Under the pieces are notes generated by a model, which worked only from the letters and a program-made list of their open reading frames with translations, ran no database searches and had not been told where the DNA came from. Positions 3,632-5,002 of a stretch of DNA of 5,002 bases are shown here, one piece after another. Origin of the DNA: an uncultured Lachnospiraceae bacterium (GTDB taxonomy: Bacteria; Bacillota; Clostridia; Lachnospirales; Lachnospiraceae); NCBI GenBank assembly GCA_902797565.1, contig CADBTO010000339.1, positions 1 to 5,002 on the forward strand, read 5' to 3'. Each line of letters opens with the position of its first letter. Position 1 is the stretch's first letter. Position numbers and translations under genes: made by a program.

Positions 3632-5002
3632 GGAAAAAAGCAAACTTCGTATTGTTCCTTTAGGGGGTCTGGAGCAGATCGGAATGAATATGACTGCAAT
3701 AGAGTATGGGAACAATATTATCGTAGTGGACTGTGGCATGGCATTTCCAGAGGATGATATGCCCGGCGTGGACCTGGTGATCCCGGATATTTCCTATCTG
3801 CTGGATAATGAGGAAAAGGTGAAAGGAATCTTCATTACTCACGGGCACGAGGACCATATCGGGGCATTGCCCTATGTGCTGCGGGAGCTGGCAGTGCCCA
3901 TCTATGCCACAAGGCTGACAATGGGTATCATCGAACATAAGCTGGAAGAGCACAGGCTGCTGGGACAGGTTCGGCGGAAAGTGGTTCGCTACGGCCAGAG
4001 CATCAATGCGGGAAGTTTCCGGGTAGAGTTTATTAAAACCAACCACAGCATCGTGGATGCGGCAGCGTTTGCGATCTATACACCGGCGGGGACGCTGGTG
4101 CATACCGGAGACTTCAAAGTTGATTATACGCCTGTGTTTGGAGATGTGATTGATCTGCAGCATTTTGCGGAGATCGGGAAGAAGGGCGTGCTTGCGCTGA
4201 TGTGCGATTCTACAAATGCGGAGCGTCCGGGATTTACAGAGTCAGAGCGTACGGTCGGTGTACAGCTTGGCAATATCTTTGCAGAGAATGCGGGATCCCG
4301 GATCATTATTGCCACGTTTGCTTCCAATGTGGACAGGGTGCGGCAGATCATTGATGCGGCATGCAGGTTCGGGCGGAAAGTTGTGCTCGAAGGCAGGAGC
4401 ATGGTAAACATTATCAATACGGCACAGGAACTGGGTTATCTGAAGGTGCCGGATGGCACGATGATCTCCGTGGACGAACTTTCGAATTATCCGGATGAAA
4501 AGACCGTCCTGATCACGACAGGAAGCCAGGGCGAATCGATGGCGGCCCTGTCCCGGATGGCGAGCGGTACGCATCGGAAAGTGGCGATCAAGCCAGGGGA
4601 TGTGATTATTTTCTCTTCTCACCCCATCCCCGGCAACGAAAAAGATGTGTCCCGGATTATGAATGACCTGTATCGGAAGGGCGCGAATGTGATCATGCAG
4701 GATGTGCACGTGTCCGGCCATGCCTGCCAGGAAGAGATCAAGCTGCTCTATTCCCTGATCAAGCCAAGGTATGCGGTACCGGTACATGGGGAATACAAGC
4801 ATCTGAAGGCGCAGGAGCGGATCGCAAGGCTTCTGGGGTATGACAGCGAACATATCAAAATTTTGTCTTCCGGTGACGCGCTGGAGTTTTCGGAAGATGG
4901 GAATGCGAAAGTCGTGAAGTCCTATGCCCGCACCGGCGCGGTCATGGTGGACGGGCTTGGCGTCGGCGACGTGGGAAACATTGTCCTCAAGGATCGGCAG
5001 CA
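3615..5002 (+). CDS. rnj: Ribonuclease J (beta-CASP metallo-beta-lactamase RNase), 3' end outside window
   Basis: RNase J is a zinc-dependent endonuclease and 5'-3' exonuclease central to mRNA decay and rRNA maturation in Firmicutes. About 462 residues are visible of a family length near 555; the missing part is mainly the C-terminal domain. After KLRIVPLGGLEQIGMN, the metallo-beta-lactamase metal motif is THGHEDHIG, with His76, His78, Asp80 and His81 counted from ATG 3615. Further ligand candidates are His144 (NHS), Asp166 (HTGDFK) and His391 (VHGEYKH). Beta-CASP motifs include CDSTNAERPGFTESE, TTGSQGE, SSHPIPGNE and the HVSGHA segment with His369. No key residue is missing. The gene starts inside the DUF1292 gene, overlapping by 17 bases (ATG 3615) or 8 bases (TTG 3624), which points to coupled translation in one operon. 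Whether it is the J1 or J2 paralogue cannot be decided here. Confidence 0.95.
   Translation, partial: MFHLNREKSKLRIVPLGGLEQIGMNMTAIEYGNNIIVVDCGMAFPEDDMPGVDLVIPDISYLLDNEEKVKGIFITHGHEDHIGALPYVLRELAVPIYATRLTMGIIEHKLEEHRLLGQVRRKVVRYGQSINAGSFRVEFIKTNHSIVDAAAFAIYTPAGTLVHTGDFKVDYTPVFGDVIDLQHFAEIGKKGVLALMCDSTNAERPGFTESERTVGVQLGNIFAENAGSRIIIATFASNVDRVRQIIDAACRFGRKVVLEGRSMVNIINTAQELGYLKVPDGTMISVDELSNYPDEKTVLITTGSQGESMAALSRMASGTHRKVAIKPGDVIIFSSHPIPGNEKDVSRIMNDLYRKGANVIMQDVHVSGHACQEEIKLLYSLIKPRYAVPVHGEYKHLKAQERIARLLGYDSEHIKILSSGDALEFSEDGNAKVVKSYARTGAVMVDGLGVGDVGNIVLKDRQ

Noticed and set aside
3660..4163. 167-codon open frame on the minus strand
   Set aside because: It is antisense to the highly conserved metallo-beta-lactamase core of RNase J, so it is a shadow frame.
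4242..4853. 203-codon open frame on the minus strand
   Set aside because: It lies wholly inside the RNase J gene, which has complete family motifs. The reverse product is not recognisable and has no ribosome binding site that I can support.

Overview
The window looks like chromosomal core DNA from a low-to-mid GC Firmicute, most likely class Clostridia and probably Lachnospiraceae. The reasons are strong AGGAGG-type ribosome binding sites, sigma-A-type promoters, an HPr-like protein without the phospho-histidine region of the type I associate with that family, a ThiI without a rhodanese domain, and the gene trio ireB-ruvX-DUF1292 next to ribonuclease J. No lineage call was tested by a search.

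Layout. Positions 1-714 (+) hold the C-terminal part of thiI, a tRNA 4-thiouridine synthetase cut by the left edge. It converges on a small minus-strand gene (804-1034) for an HPr/Crh-like protein, with a hairpin at 760-783 between them whose T-run fits termination of the minus-strand gene. That gene is divergent from mtaB (1088-2557, +), a radical-SAM methylthiotransferase acting on tRNA A37. Its promoter reaches into the first codons of mtaB. A second promoter lies across the end of mtaB (2541-2569), with an inverted repeat over its -10 box. It would drive ireB (2620-2901), ruvX (2891-3331), a DUF1292 gene (3362-3631) and the ribonuclease J gene (3615 to beyond the right edge). These four are tightly packed, with overlaps at two of the three junctions.

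How the genes fit together. The theme is RNA: tRNA thiolation (ThiI), tRNA methylthiolation (MtaB), and rRNA/mRNA maturation or decay (RNase J; RuvX also has a reported rRNA role). Signalling is the second theme: an IreB-type substrate of the PASTA Ser/Thr kinase, and an HPr paralogue that keeps only the serine regulatory site.

I found no mobile element, CRISPR array, complete RNA gene or clearly new system. The best oddities are a perfect tRNA T-arm-like sequence antisense inside the mtaB interdomain linker, the operator-like repeat on the ireB promoter, the histidine-less HPr paralogue, and ambiguous starts for mtaB and the RNase J gene.
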